DNA from: Crambe crambe
Lineage: Eukaryota; Porifera; Demospongiae; Poecilosclerida; Crambeidae
NCBI GenBank assembly: GCA_963924555.1
Contig: OZ004593.1
Coordinates: 248,001-312,000, forward strand
Direction: 5' to 3'
Length of the DNA stretch: 64,000 bases
Of this stretch, positions 14,310 through 26,241 are shown piece by piece. Numbering within the stretch: the stretch's first letter is position 1; every line of letters begins with the position of its first letter. The notes under the pieces are model-generated. The model saw only the letters and a program-made list of their open reading frames with translations. It made no database searches and was not told where the DNA came from. The translations under genes and the position numbers were made by a program.

Positions 14310-14510
14310 CTAACCAACTATATAGCATCATTCCCATCCATACTGACACAACTTTCCCTTTCATGCACTATTTTTAAAAAAAAATTGCATACAGTTACTG
14401 ACATACATGGAAACAGCAACACTTTCAATGATTTCAAGAAAGTATTCCATACATTCCATACCCCACTGTTTCATAATGCCCCTATCACCTAACCCTAATC
14501 AAGAGACTGG

Positions 14511-15179
14511 TCAGCTCATAATCTCATCTGTTGAGAAGCTCTGTCTCAGTACTCTCTTTTCTTCCTCAACATAACTCTTCCCGCGCGATGTTTGTCCCAT
14601 ATCTCTCTTCCTCTTCTCCTTCTGCCGGAAATTCTCAGACTTTAGCTTCTTAGAGTGTCCCTCTTCATCAATCTGGGTGGGTGGGGCACGTTTGGTTGCA
14701 ATAGTCACTGGATGGGACTCCTCTTCTGTGTTATCACTAACTGTTCTGAATTTTGGCTCTATTTCTTTTGCTGTGTAACGAACAGGAGGTGCTGATATTT
14801 CCCCACTGGTGTTGGAGTAAGTATTAATGATGGCTGCAGTGAGACTAGAATGAACTTTCTTGCTATGTTTTGAACTGTCATCAATTTCTTTGGGTGGAGC
14901 AATAGCAGTATAATTCCCACCTCCTTCAGCTAAATGAATATTGGGTTCTTCACCTTCTGTGTCATTTTTCACCAACTTGTCCCAATCAACTTGTTTCTGG
15001 TCGAAGTCCTTGAGAAAAGAAGGTCTGCCCACAGTGGCAAACAGGCTGTCAGGGGAAGGAAGTTTCTGAGATGAGGGAGCTACAGGTTCTTCATTATCTG
15101 ATTCTCCTTTCCTTTCATCCTCTGATTCAGAACTGGATGAGTCTTCTCCTGCAAAGAATGATAGTGGATCAGAAGACAT
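14511..15179 (-). CDS. C1orf52: C1orf52/UPF0690 family protein
   Basis: A single-exon 222-residue ORF. The N-terminus DPLSFFAGEDSSSSESEDE, then LPSPDSLFATVGRPSFL and KQVDWDKLVK, reproduce the conserved block order of human C1orf52 (DPLSYFA, LPGPDELF, RPAFL, KQIDWE). The C-terminus has a bipartite-like basic stretch (KKLKSENFRQKEKRKRD) suggesting nuclear location. Human C1orf52 is an RNA-associated protein of unknown mechanism. It is divergently paired with the EZH gene, with 115 bp between ATGs. Confidence 0.85.
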   Translation of the reverse strand: MSSDPLSFFAGEDSSSSESEDERKGESDNEEPVAPSSQKLPSPDSLFATVGRPSFLKDFDQKQVDWDKLVKNDTEGEEPNIHLAEGGGNYTAIAPPKEIDDSSKHSKKVHSSLTAAIINTYSNTSGEISAPPVRYTAKEIEPKFRTVSDNTEEESHPVTIATKRAPPTQIDEEGHSKKLKSENFRQKEKRKRDMGQTSRGKSYVEEEKRVLRQSFSTDEIMS

Positions 15180-15294
15180 TATTTTTTTTTCAATTTTGAA
15201 AAAATATTCGTTTATTTAGATCAAAATTGTGGGAATGCATCTGTGCTGTATATCTGGCTTATTTTGAGGAGTTTGGCAGTAGTTGATTTGACCT
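15180..15294. promoter_or_regulatory. Divergent promoter C1orf52 / EZH
   Basis: The 115 bp between two divergent start codons must hold both promoters. The stretch is AT-rich with a poly-A/T tract next to the C1orf52 start. No TATA box or factor site was recognised. Confidence 0.4.
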
Positions 15295-17110
15295 ATGGCG
15301 AATAAGAAGTGCAAAGAGGATGCAGGTTCCTCTAAGGTGAAATAGCATCAATTTTAGCTAGGTATTCCAATTAATGAGCACCCTCCCTCTCCTTGATTCC
15401 TTTCCCTTGTAGGATGATGGTAGAATTGAGTATTTATCACACACTAACTACAAGAAAAGGGTCCGACAGGAGTACCTCAACTTACAGGTGGCCAAACGAG
15501 CGAAACTCTCTGCAGGAGTCAGAACTGAACTTGAAGAAAATCACTGCTACATCAAAGAATTGCATGCAGACTTAGCCTCAGCAAAGAAGCTTAACCCTTC
15601 ACCAGCAGGAAAGCCTCTCATACCAACTGACTGTGTGAACATTGACCTTCCGTCCAAAGTGAGTCTTGGGTTTATGAGCCACAACTGGAAGATGCAGTAT
15701 GTCAAAACACCTCTTTCCGTCATTCCTTCTGTTCAAAGTCTTCCTCACTTCAACACATGGAGCACCACGCAACAAAACTTCCTAGTTGAGGACGAAACAG
15801 TCTTACACAACATCCCGTATATGGGGGAGGAGGTATTGGACAAAGATGGCTCATTTATCGAGGAACTTATTAAGAATTATGATGGGAAGATTCATGATGG
15901 GCAAGGTGAAAAAGTGGACGAAGTGGAGGACGATCTGCTGCTTCAGCTGGTGGGAAACATGAAGAATGTACGTTGTAATCCACAGAAGGCTGTGCGTGGA
16001 CCACACAAGAACGTAGAAGCACAGCTGCAACCTAGTGGTGAAGTGGACCAGACCAAGGAACTTTTTGATGCTATAGCGTCAGCACTAGGGAGTAATTCTC
16101 CACACAAGTTGAGATCTCGTTACATGAAACTGACTAGTGGGGAAGGCACGTCTCAGTGTATTCCTAACCTTGATGAGTAAGTCCCTAACTATCTTTCAGG
16201 TGGATGATTCATACTATTTCTCGTGTTCTTTCAGGCCTGGGATCTCGCCCCTCACACGAGCACAGGCTCTACACTCGTACCAAACCCTCTTCTGTCCTCG
16301 CTGCTTCAAATACGACTGCTTCTTGCATGGTTGGCATCCCACTCCTCCTTCACCCCCTAAACCACACTACCCTGAGGCACAGCCAAGAAAAACCCCTTGC
16401 AGCCAAGACTGCTTCATTAACAAGGTCTGTTAGACCTTGTTACAAAAATCCCATTAAAGTTCAGCCAATTTGAGGAATTTTTTGTAGGGCCCAATACCCT
16501 TCTACTTTGTCTATTTAAGTAAAGACCTTCTGAAAACATTGACTGCATTATATTTTGTAGATTGATCGTGAAAAGTACGAGTTGCTTTGTGCTATTAGTG
16601 CCAGCTCCTCCTCCAGGGGGCGTGGTCACAGAGGAAGAGCAGCCGTCACTGCCTCGTGTTTGAGTGGCGTCTCCAGCTCCCTTGCTGCTGCTGTCGAACA
16701 GAAGAAAAACTCCAACAGCCACAGCAGTTCAGTGGCTCCTTCCTGTTCTGAGGATGTCAGTAGCGACGAGTCTGATTCCGATTCCTCATTCCCGGAATTC
16801 AACGACTCTGAGGATGAAGTTAGCAATGGTTCCAATTCTAAATCGAGTCACTGTTCCATTCCGCCTCCACCATCAGCCAGGATAAAACCACGAAGCAAAC
16901 TGGTGACCTCACCTGAACAACCCACAGCTGTGAGTCTCTCTGAACACACATGTACACACACACAGCTTGAACCTTGAAGCCGTCCACAGTTCAGAGAACT
17001 GTGATAAGCAGAGCCCTTGACATTCTGGGCTCTGGCAAAAGTCTAATCTGGCAGAAACGTTTATGTCTAGTGAGACCCCCGTCTTTGGGAGGTTCTACCA
17101 CATTCATATG

Positions 17111-17148
<38 letters not shown>

Positions 17149-18585
17149 GCTAAGAATGAGACTGTTTCGGACAAGCCTGGAGAAATTGAGACCAGCACTA
17201 CCAAATCTTCCCCTGCCAGTGTCCCACCCCCTCCAGGTTGGACTGCAGCTGAGGTGACTTACTTCAATCTGCTTCACCCTCTCTTTGGCCACAACTACTG
17301 CTCCATTGCTGAACTGATCAGGACCAAGGACTGCTACCAGGTCTACCAGTATGCACAGCTGGTGAGCAAAGATGCTCTCCCTGGACAAGGGGAGGGTGGT
17401 CACAATGGCAAGAAAAAGAAGAGAAACATGAGGTAAGTCTATTGAGGGATTAGGGTGTGCATTAATTAGACTATTATGGTTTTGGGTGTGCATTAATTAG
17501 ACTGTTATGGTTTTGGGTGTGCATTAATTTGACTTACAATTTTAGACTCCACAACTGTTCCCTCCCTTTAGATCATGGACTCAATACCATCGCAAGATTC
17601 AAATGAAGTTGGGCGGTTCTGCTCGATACCAGTACAACTACCAGCCATGCCAGCACCCAGACAAGCCCTGTGACCATTCCTGTCTGTGTGTCCAGACCCA
17701 CAACTTCTGTGAGAAGTATTGTCAGTGCAACACTGACTGTCCCAACAGGTTTCCTGGCTGTCGCTGCAGGACTGGCTCTTGCAACACCAAGCACTGTCCC
17801 TGTTTCCTGGCCGTCAGGGAGTGCGATCCTGACCTTTGCAACTTCTGTGGTGCAGGTATGTGTGGGAATTAAGATATCCAGTGAGGTGACCGACTTAGGT
17901 CAGTGTTATGTGGATTTTATTGTTGTGTTTAGGTGATGGGTTGGAATTGGATTGTGAGGATGCTCCGTGTAGCTGTAAGAATGTATCGATTCAGCGAGGT
18001 CACAGTCGGTCCCTCCTCCTGGCACCCTCGGATGTGGCTGGGTGGGGTATATTTATCAAGGACAGTGCCGATAAGAACGACTTTATCAGTGAGTACTGTG
18101 GTGAGGTGAGTCCAGGAGAAAGGGGCAAGTGGTGTACCTCAGTAATCAATCCCACACCATCAGGTAATTTCCCAAGAGGAGGCAGATCGACGAGGAAAAG
18201 TCTACGATAAGTACATGTGTAGTTTCCTATTCAACCTCAATCATGGTGAGATTACTAGAAAACACTAGAAATTTACTGTTTACAACAAAATGATTAGATT
18301 TTGTGGTGGATGCAACTCGTAAAGGGAACAAGATCAGGTTTGCCAACCATTCCATCAACCCCAACTGCTTTGCCAAGGTGATGATGGTCAATGGAGACCA
18401 TCGCATTGGGATATATGCCCAGAGGAACATAGAGCCTGGCGAGGAACTATTCTTCGACTATAGGTCAGAGTTCATGAGGATCAGGATGAACTGTGTGTTA
18501 TATAATAATTATATATAGGTATGGACCAACAGAGCAACTCAAATATGTTGCTATAGAGAGAATCAGAGGCTCAGGTGCAGACTGA
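15295..18585 (+). CDS. EZH2: Enhancer of zeste H3K27 methyltransferase (PRC2 catalytic subunit)
   Basis: Ten exons: 15295..15336, 15413..16176, 16235..16424, 16561..16929, 17149..17432, 17572..17855, 17933..18105, 18164..18245, 18298..18463 and 18519..18585, giving 806 residues. It adds methyl groups to histone H3 lysine 27 within PRC2. Visible in order are the MCSS-type cysteine block [14 protein letters not shown], an acidic Ser-rich linker, the SANT2 region [18 protein letters not shown], a Cys-rich CXC domain ([34 protein letters not shown]), and the complete SET domain with [35 protein letters not shown] and GEELFFDYR. All key SET residues are present. Animals with one E(z) gene have this form, so EZH1/EZH2 cannot be distinguished. 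Intron 4 holds a (CA)n tract that directly precedes the acceptor. Confidence 0.97.
17116..17148 (+). repeat. (CA)n microsatellite at an EZH intron acceptor
   Basis: About 30 bp of uninterrupted CA repeat ends in ctag, the acceptor of the exon starting at 17149. The repeat therefore replaces a normal polypyrimidine tract. Confidence 0.9.
17447..17536 (+). repeat. 31-bp tandem repeat in EZH intron
   Basis: Two full copies and one partial copy of gggtgtgcattaattagact plus eleven more bases fill most of the 139-nt intron between exons ending at 17432 and starting at 17572. The copies differ by one or two bases. Confidence 0.85.
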
Positions 18586-18716
18586 TCCATCAGCGATTGA
18601 TTCACCCATTTTTTTCATACTAAAAATAATTGATTCAATGACCAATAGAGAAGAGAAAGAACTTCTGAGAATGCAAGGAGTATAGGTTACACATTGGAGA
18701 GAGAGGGAGGGTACTC

Positions 18717-21700
18717 TCAGTTGTTGGTTGTACATAACACTTGTTTGATAAGATCTTGTGATGTAGCAAGTCTTGTGGTTCCAATCACAACCTGTCAGAC
18801 ATGACAATCATGTGACCAGGGGCTTGTACTTATAAGTATTTTATGTACCTCCACATTGGTCTTCGAAGCACTAACCACTTCCTTGATCTGATGGACTTCA
18901 GAGCACGAGACTCCACCCATCACAAAGAGTAACAGGACAGGGTGCTGGTTTGGCCGTGGGCGAGCTGAACTCACAAACAAACTAGTAAACAAACAAACAA
19001 ACATCCTGAGATGAATGAGTAGTGATGCCTACAATATTATAGGAGCAATAGAGTTGGCCTTATTTCAAGAGGTGTCTTAGATTCAATGTCATTGATCTAA
19101 TGACTGATTTAGGTTTTGACAGTCAAAAGGGAGTCTAGGCATCATGCTGAATGCTTAGATTCACATTTTGAGTGTTATTGGTCTTGAAAAAAAATCAGCC
19201 ATTTTCGAGACAGGTCTTGTCAATCTTTATTTTTTAATGGAGTAAGACTCACCTGAATCCTGATTTTAGAATATTTGCAACAGAAGCTTGAGAGTGATAA
19301 TTTAGGTCAGGCATTTCAGGACGTCCTGAATCAAATATAGCTTCTGTAACCTGAGAGAGAAGTGGTCTATAGGGTAGAAGGGATGGATCCTCGGGTGAAA
19401 AAGTGTGTCTGGAGAAAATCAACTAAATTATGTAAATGAAAGAATGAAGTGACTGACTGATAATTGGAGAGTTGAGCTCGAGTGTCTCCAAGACCTTCTA
19501 ACCGTTGAAGCACAGTTCCAAACCGACCAATCACACGAGAACGAGAATCAGCTTTAGCTGTGAAAAGAGTGCAGTGGATACATTCAAATCACCAGTTTCA
19601 CAATGTCTCACCAATTCCAAGGGCTCCAAGGAAATTGATATCACATGATCTCCACTGCATAGCTAAGTCTGCAAGAGCCTCTTTTAATCTTGTCTCTTCC
19701 AAGCCACTTCTCAGACACCCCTTTTCCCCCACCAGGGAAAACACACCCACTGCCACACCCAGCAGCTCTGCCAAGGAGAGGGATGGGGCTTCTTTATGAG
19801 GACTTGAATTGGAGGCAACAGCAGTTTGTTGTCTAGCCTGTTCAGTGAGCTGAAGGCAAACACTGGGGGAGTCCTTGTCGTGTAGACTCAGCAACAAAAC
19901 CTTCACATAATCCAACAAAGAAGTAGTGATGTAAGGGAAAATGGTCCCACAGCCTACTGGTAATTCTTTGATTTGCATGCGGGTACCTTTTCCATGCTGG
20001 AGAGCTTGTCCCACTGTTTGTGGATATCTCCATCCAGTGCTTGAAGTACAGCACAGGCCAGCTGTAACACTTCATGCTGTGAAACACATGCCTCCTGATG
20101 ATCCCTGGATATATACGCCATAACCCAGTAATTAAACCTGAAGGATTAAAATTCCATCATACTTGAACTGCTCTATGAATGTTCTAAGTTGTAGAGCTGA
20201 AGGACGTGCCATTTTCCCCGAGAGTTTTATGGAAAGTCCTTCCTGAGAGAGAGAGTCCAACAGACAGCGAGACACCTCCATCATGGATTCCTACTAGCAA
20301 CAAAGTGCATGCAATGTGACAGTTTGATGTTCTTTACTTTCTGTTTTGAGGAAATGAGTGTCTTCAGAAGGTGCTTGGCTTTAGGGTGAAGAGGTTGTGC
20401 TAGACTCCCATTTAATGCCCACTCTCTGTTGTCCTTTGATGAGGTAGCAGAGCTAAGGGGGGACATATCGATGGCGACATCATTCCCGAGGGGAGAAACA
20501 TGGGGAAGGAGGGAGAGAATCCGGTCCGCCAAGGATTCGGCAGAGTGGAGGGTGGGACCAGTCATGTCCAGGGATCGGTCAATCAGCAACAGTGAACATC
20601 GTTGAGAAGCAGTCTGAAAAAAGTACCTATCAGTTAAAAATGGAGCACTTTATCAACTTTAAGAATGATACCTTTCTTCTGACTTTAGCTGCTGGGAGAG
20701 TGGCCAGTTGGTTACCAATGAACCGAGAGGTGGGGCCAAGGGAGAAAATATCTTCCCCCATGTCCCATTCCTCCAGAAAGTAGTTTAAACTACTTGCAAA
20801 ACTCTACATCAAAACAAGCACGCAATATGTCCATCATTTCTCTTATAGAACAGTAATTATACTCACATACTTTAATACTGATCTGAAATTGCCGAGTCAG
20901 CATGGTAAAATCCACCTGATTGAGATTATCCAATGAACAATCTGTCTGACCCTGAGGGGGAAAAATAATATAGAAGTTTTCTTCTATTCTAAGTTAAGAG
21001 AGACTAGCCTAAACCATACTCATACTCATTTGCACACCGACTGTAATGTATTTCTACACACAACACCTCACTGAGTAGGCGAGCTTGGATGTCCACTATG
21101 TCCGATGGGAGGAGAGGGAATAGGGTGGAATGAGGGGGTGTGGTCAAAAGACCTTGACACACCTCTGCATGGAAGAGTGGGAAATGCTGAACAGATACCC
21201 GAACCCCAGCCTATAGCAAAATATACTATTAAACTGATAACTGCATATATGTACCACTTACTTCTCTATTAATCCATTTTCTCATTAAACCTTGAAATTC
21301 TCCAAAATGTGAGTACCCTTCTAGACCATAGTCCAGCCCCTCCCCCTCGGACATTGGAATTAGCTGAGCATGCATTTCTTCAGACTGGGAACACATCACA
21401 TGACATTCCAGAGGCTGGAGGTCCGATAGCAGTGATGATATCCTCTCGCTGATAGAGCCATGCAGGAATGAGCACACGACAATTACCACATGACAGTAGG
21501 GAGCCTAAGGAAAGGTAAGGTAACGTCAATTTCATAAACTAACAGAAGCCTGACTGCTAATTATATAGGATTCATTCGCATGCATAATCGATAGGGACTG
21601 ATCATACAACTCACCGCAGCTATAAAGCTCCTGGTTGGAGCACTCAGTTGAGAATTTAGGTCGTAAACTCCGACGCAATTACTCAATAACTCTATCCCGC

Positions 21701-21842
21701 CTGCCCAATGCAGTAATTCAGCTGCACCGTCGTCCAAAAATACTGCTGCATCTTTACACACTTCACTGATACTTTCCCAAGGCTTTTTCGCCAAGTGACT
21801 CAGGGAACCTGAGTGTCGTTGAGTGCCCGGTTGAGCAGACAT
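18717..21842 (-). CDS. SCFD2: Sec1 family domain-containing protein 2
   Basis: Thirteen exons: 21842..21615, 21504..21262, 21210..21067, 20951..20871, 20803..20672, 20613..20338, 20290..20163, 20104..19987, 19900..19612, 19557..19458, 19408..19253, 18981..18849 and 18791..18717, giving about 700 residues (human about 684). SCFD2 is a divergent Sec1/Munc18-like protein linked to vesicle trafficking. Family landmarks are AAVFLDDGAAELLHWAGG, HSTLFPLLPSDI, the conserved LLLIDRSLDMTGPTLHSAESL, YRPLLSQVTEAIFDSGRPE, ILKSGF and VLLLFVMGGVSCSEVHQIKEVV, which line up in order with the human protein. The acceptor before exon 8 was set at 20104 rather than 20137 because it gives the family spacing and a normal 58-nt intron. 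The exon starting at 19900 uses a GAAG acceptor chosen for frame. Confidence 0.9.
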
Positions 21843-21940
21843 ATATAATGCACACCATTAGGTTTTCATTTGAACGAAAGAAAAATTGAAATTTTGTGAG
21901 GAGGATCCTAGGACTAGAGACAGGAGGGAAGTCCTTGAAT
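21843..21940. promoter_or_regulatory. Divergent promoter SCFD2 / C9orf78
   Basis: Start codons of the two divergent genes are 98 bp apart. No specific motif was recognised. Overlapping 5' leaders are likely. Confidence 0.4.
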
Positions 21941-23329
21941 ATGCCTCAGAGAAGGTATAGAAAGAGGAAAAGGAGCAGTGAAAGTGAGGAAGAGAGGGAG
22001 GGTGAGGAGGAGGAGAAAGGGGAGGATGCTATGTGAGTGAAGATGACCATGAATCACAAAAACAGGACTTTCATTTTTTTCTTTTTCCTCTTTATGTGTA
22101 AATAGAAAGAAGCTTGCAGAGACCAAGGAGATTCAGAAATTTAGGAAGAAACCAGCTGGAGTCAGGTATCTATTGTAGAAAGTGTCTATGCTTTGTGGTG
22201 AGCATCTTACCTTCTGCTCCAGTGCTGTGGGTTTGGCTTTTGGAGAAAAGTTCACTGAGGAGGAAAAACTTGCCGTAAGTGTAATGGTATTCCAGGAACA
22301 CTAGTCTTAACAGAATGGTATTCTCTGTGGATATTTCAAACATGCAGCCTGACCCTTTTCAGCTGGAAACTGGGGGGCTTGTAGACATGGCAGAGATTAA
22401 ACCATCAGATTTTGAGAAGTGAATAGCAAAAAAAATATGATGAGTCACTCATGTAATGTAGCCTGCTTTTCCTTAGCTAGGTCTGAAGATGAACTCCTTC
22501 AGAGACTGCAGAGCACGTTTTCAGCAGAAACGAAACTCAAGGATGATGAAACTCACATGTGAGATTGAAGGGGGGAACAGCCTGTTTATCATAACAGATG
22601 GTCCATGTGTGTCCATTCTTGTGTGCAGGATGCAGTACATAGAACAGGAAATGACCAAGAAGAAGGGAGCAAAGAAAGAAGAGGAGAATATTTCTAGCTA
22701 TGAGGCAAAGATGAAAGCCCTTTACCAACTTCCAGATCATCTCCAAACTCAGTCAAAGAGCAAGACAGAAGAAATGCTGTCCAATCAGATGCTTTCTGGC
22801 ATTCCAGAAGTAGATCTGGGCCTCGAGTAAGTCTAAAATTTCGATTTTGATGGTGTGTATCATTTCGATATTTCAGTGCAAAGTTTAAAAATATCGAGGA
22901 AACTGAAAGGGCAAAGCAGCAACTCATTGAGGAGCAAATGAAAAAGTGAGGATGATTATCACAACAAATGAAGTGTCACTTTAACAATGCAAATTACAGA
23001 AAACAAGAAAAGCTGTCATTGGCACCGAGAAACATGGCCACTAACTTCACCTTACACAGTTTGAGATGTGAGTTTGTATTACGGCTGTACTGCCTTATCT
23101 TTACCTCTCTCTACTAGTTCACAAAGATAAAAGAGAGAGTGCGATTCCCAAGGCAGCTCCTAAAGACCCAGTTGCTAATACTGCATACATTCCAGTGGTA
23201 GGTGAAAATGAACCAGAGCTCAAGCCTGCCAACACAGCAGATTTGCAGAAGAAAAAGGTGGATCAAAGCCAGCTAGCCACCGACGACTACTATTATGACA
23301 AGTACAGGAAAAAGACACGTCACCATTAA
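21941..23329 (+). CDS. C9orf78: C9orf78 / TLS1 homolog, spliceosome-associated
   Basis: Nine exons: 21941..22032, 22106..22165, 22223..22274, 22348..22418, 22481..22558, 22629..22826, 22877..22945, 23000..23067 and 23118..23329, giving 299 residues (human about 289). Family blocks in order: basic-acidic start RKRKRSSESEEE, LAETKEIQKFRKKPAGVSAV, DPFQLETGGLVDM, TFSAETKLKDDE, KTEEMLSNQMLSGIPEVDLG (essentially identical to human), APRNMATNF and a C-terminal ATDDYYYDKYRKK. The protein is a late spliceosome (C complex) component; the yeast relative Tls1 affects telomeric silencing through splicing. It is head-to-head with SCFD2. Confidence 0.95.
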
Positions 23330-23842
23330 GTCCATTTCCCATTCTAAACTACATGCATGGTGCACATAATTGTGCTGTCCTTGTTCTCATGAAAAAAAAA
23401 AAGTAAAAAAATTTTTAAAAAAGTGTTGGGAGAAAAAATGGGAGGTACAGGGAGAGTAAGCTCCGTTGTGTTAACAGCTTGGACTGCCATTCACATTACT
23501 TTGCTTCAACAGTGAGCCTGCCGCCTGGTCCGAGTGCTCAGCCATGAGGCTTCTTCGCACACCTGGCCATGCGAGATAGCCACGTTGTACCAGGCGACAG
23601 GTTGTAGTGCTTACAACTGACACTTTCTGTCGCAGGGTTCGGAGACTTTCCCCAGAGCAAGAATATGGAGCATTCCCTATAAAAGAAAACCTCCTATGGT
23701 GGCTCTGACAGTGAATCTTCCCTGTACCTCACTGAAATGCGGCTGCCACTATTCCTTTTATACTCATTAAACCACGTGGACGGCTTGCGCATGCTCAATA
23801 GCTCATAGGTACACACCCATTACCGCGCCGCCCGTGGTCAAA
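23330..23842. other. Intergenic region before the SLC27 array
   Basis: 513 bp without a supported gene. It has an A-rich stretch at 23391-23424, followed by moderately GC-rich unique sequence. There is an NRF1-like TGCGCATGC at 23786-23794, about 50 bp before the first SLC27 start codon. I tested it by eye for tRNA-like cloverleaf ends and found none. Confidence 0.5.
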
Positions 23843-26138
23843 ATGGTGTTCCCAGCTCGAGGCATAATTGTGTCCAGCGTTGCAGGGAGCTTTCTGTGGC
23901 TCATAGGCTTCCCTAAATGGGCAGCCTTCACCTTCAGTTTCTTGGGGTTCCTGGGAATGGGAGGACTCCAGTACTGCAGACTCCTCTATCGCACTTTCCC
24001 CAGGGACTTGTGGTCAGTCATTATCCTAGGGCTATAGCCAGCAACCTTCAGGCTCTGGCTAATTCTCATGGTTATACCAACTTACTTTTCTCATTATAGG
24101 ATGGGATGGAATTTACTTCAATTGCTAAGAGAATTGAAACATGGATCAAAGGAGAAGCTCTATGTTTCAGACCGTTTCCAAGAGACTGCTCGAAAGTACC
24201 CAAATAAAGTGGCAATTTTATTTGAGGACAGAAAAATGACCTTTAAAGAGCTTGACGAGATGTCCAACAGGGTGGCCAACCTCCTGCGTAGCACCACCAA
24301 CCTGCAGCATGGTGACACCATAGCCGTCTTCATGGAGAACTGTCCCGAGTATATAGTAGTCTACCTGGGTCTCTCTAAGATAGGAGTCACTGGAGCCTTA
24401 ATCAATCACAACCTCACTGGTGACAGTCTTGCACACTGCATTCGTATCGCCAACTCCTCTGGTGTCATCTTCAGTGCTTCACTAGCTAATGCTGTATCAG
24501 AAGTCCTCCCTAATCTTGACCCCACAGTCAGCGAGATTCTTTATTGTGTTTGTGGTACATGTTCCATGCCCCAAGCCAAGCAGCTGGAACTCGAGATCCA
24601 GAGGGCCTCCCCCGACGCACCTCCTCCAGTGCAAGGAAAGACTGCTGAAGGTATTATGGAAAACTATGAACCCCACCCTCCTAAAATTGTCACCTCTTAT
24701 TACAGACAAGATGTGTTATATCTACTCCTCTGGAACCACTGGTCTGCCCAAGGCATGCACCATGAAGCATGGAAGGCAAGTTTCAAGATTTGTATAAATC
24801 GTATTCCTATAATAAGATCATCGTAGGTTTTTTGGACTCCAGAGAGGTATCACACTGTTTTCACAAATACGACATGATGATGTAGTGTATGTGACCCTCC
24901 CCTTGTATCACACTAACGGGGGTGTGCTGGGCAGTGGGCCCATGCTCTTTATGGGGGCTACTGTCGTCATACGGAGGAAGTTCTCAGCGAGCAACTTTTG
25001 GACCGATTGTATCAAGTACAAGTGTACGGTAAGTTAGTAGCTGCTGATAGCCACAACAAAGTGTACTGATGGCTACAACATGACCAGTGAAATCTCTAAA
25101 TAAATGGGATAGCAATTTGCATATTATTATATAGAACAATAAAGACAACTTAGAGAAGTCCGTTCAACATCTTTTGATGATTTTTTTCAGATTTTCTTTT
25201 ACATTGGGGAAGTTTGTCGTTATGTGCTGGCTCAGCCTAAAAAGCCTGTGGACACACAGCATTGCATTCGTCTCATGATTGGCAATGGCATGCGCCCTCA
25301 GATCTGGACTGAGTTCACCAAGCGGTTCCAGATTCCCCAAGTGTCCGAGTTCTATGGGTCTACCGAAGGCAATGTAGGACTCATCAATCCTTTCAACAGA
25401 GTGGGTGCCTGTGGGTGTTTGTCGGTGATATTACCGTTCCTTAACCCTGTCTCGCTTGTCAAAATTGACACCAACACGGGAGAGTATGTCAAAGATAGCA
25501 ATGGCTTTTGCATAAAAGCTGGTGTCAATGAACCTGGGGAGGCCGTGGGGAAAATTCGAGCAAGTATACCCTCTAGTCATTATGATGGCTATAGTGACTC
25601 CAAGGCAAGCAAGAAGAAGGTTATGACAGATGTTTTCACTGCTGGGGACAAGTATTTTCTCTCTGGTGACATCCTTCGAATGGATGAGGAAGGGTTCTTA
25701 TATTTCTGTGATCGTACCGGGGATACCTTCCGCTGGAAAGGAGAGAATGTGTCCACGACTGAGGTGGAGTCAGTGATGGCTAAAATCTTGCAGCTGAGGG
25801 ATGTGGTGGTGTATGGTGTTGAGGTGCCAGGGAGTGAGGGACGTGCAGGAATGGCGGCCATTGTAGGCACACAGGATTCCATCGACCTCTCTGGACTTGC
25901 TCAGCAGCTGTTCCTGTCTCTCCCCACATATGCCGTGCCCCTGTTCATCAGGTTGATCCCCTCAGTTGAGCTTACTGGTACATTCAAATTGAAGAAGGTG
26001 AAGCTAAGGAATGAAAGTTTCAATATCTCCCTGCCTGACCCCATTTTCATGTTGGATACCTCACGCAAAGTCTATCAACCACTCACAGAAGAAATCTACC
26101 AACAGTTGCAGAGTGGGAGTGGGACTATTAGGGTTTAA
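23843..26138 (+). CDS. SLC27 family fatty acid transporter / very-long-chain acyl-CoA synthetase, copy A
   Basis: Five exons: 23843..24012, 24100..24650, 24706..24775, 24827..25028 and 25191..26138, giving 646 residues (FATPs are about 620-690). Family members activate long-chain fatty acids with ATP and CoA and drive their uptake. The protein has an N-terminal membrane segment (AGSFLWLIGFPKWAAFTFSFLGFLGMGG), the AMP-binding P-loop YIYSSGTTGLPKA, VTLPLYHTNG, EFYGSTEGNVGL, and the FATP/VLACS signature YFCDRTGDTFRWKGENVS around residue 510. It is the most diverged of the four copies. Intron 3 (24776-24826) begins with GCAAGT; no GT donor nearby keeps the frame, so it reads as a GC-AG intron, while copies C and D have GTGAGA there. 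Confidence 0.93.
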
Positions 26139-26241
26139 ATTTTAATTGTGTGTGTGATCCAAGTTAGTTAAAGACAATTTAATGCACATGCGTAGTCTGG
26201 TTCGTTGGTACAATGTTCAAGCGGAAGTGAAATTTGCGGTA

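Noticed and set aside
16930-17148. Possible extra EZH exon reading [19 protein letters not shown]
   Set aside because: It has an acceptor but no in-frame donor and ends in a stop. Exon 4 joins directly and in phase to the exon at 17149, giving the expected SANT2 context.
20105-20162. A 25-nt intron in SCFD2 (20138-20162)
   Set aside because: Using the next acceptor (20104) gives a normal 58-nt intron and the family-typical spacing between IEQFK and EVLQLACA, so the ultra-short intron is unnecessary.
23400-23800. Search for a small nuclear RNA or tRNA upstream of SLC27-A
   Set aside because: No Sm site with flanking stems, no tRNA A/B boxes or matching acceptor stem could be recognised.
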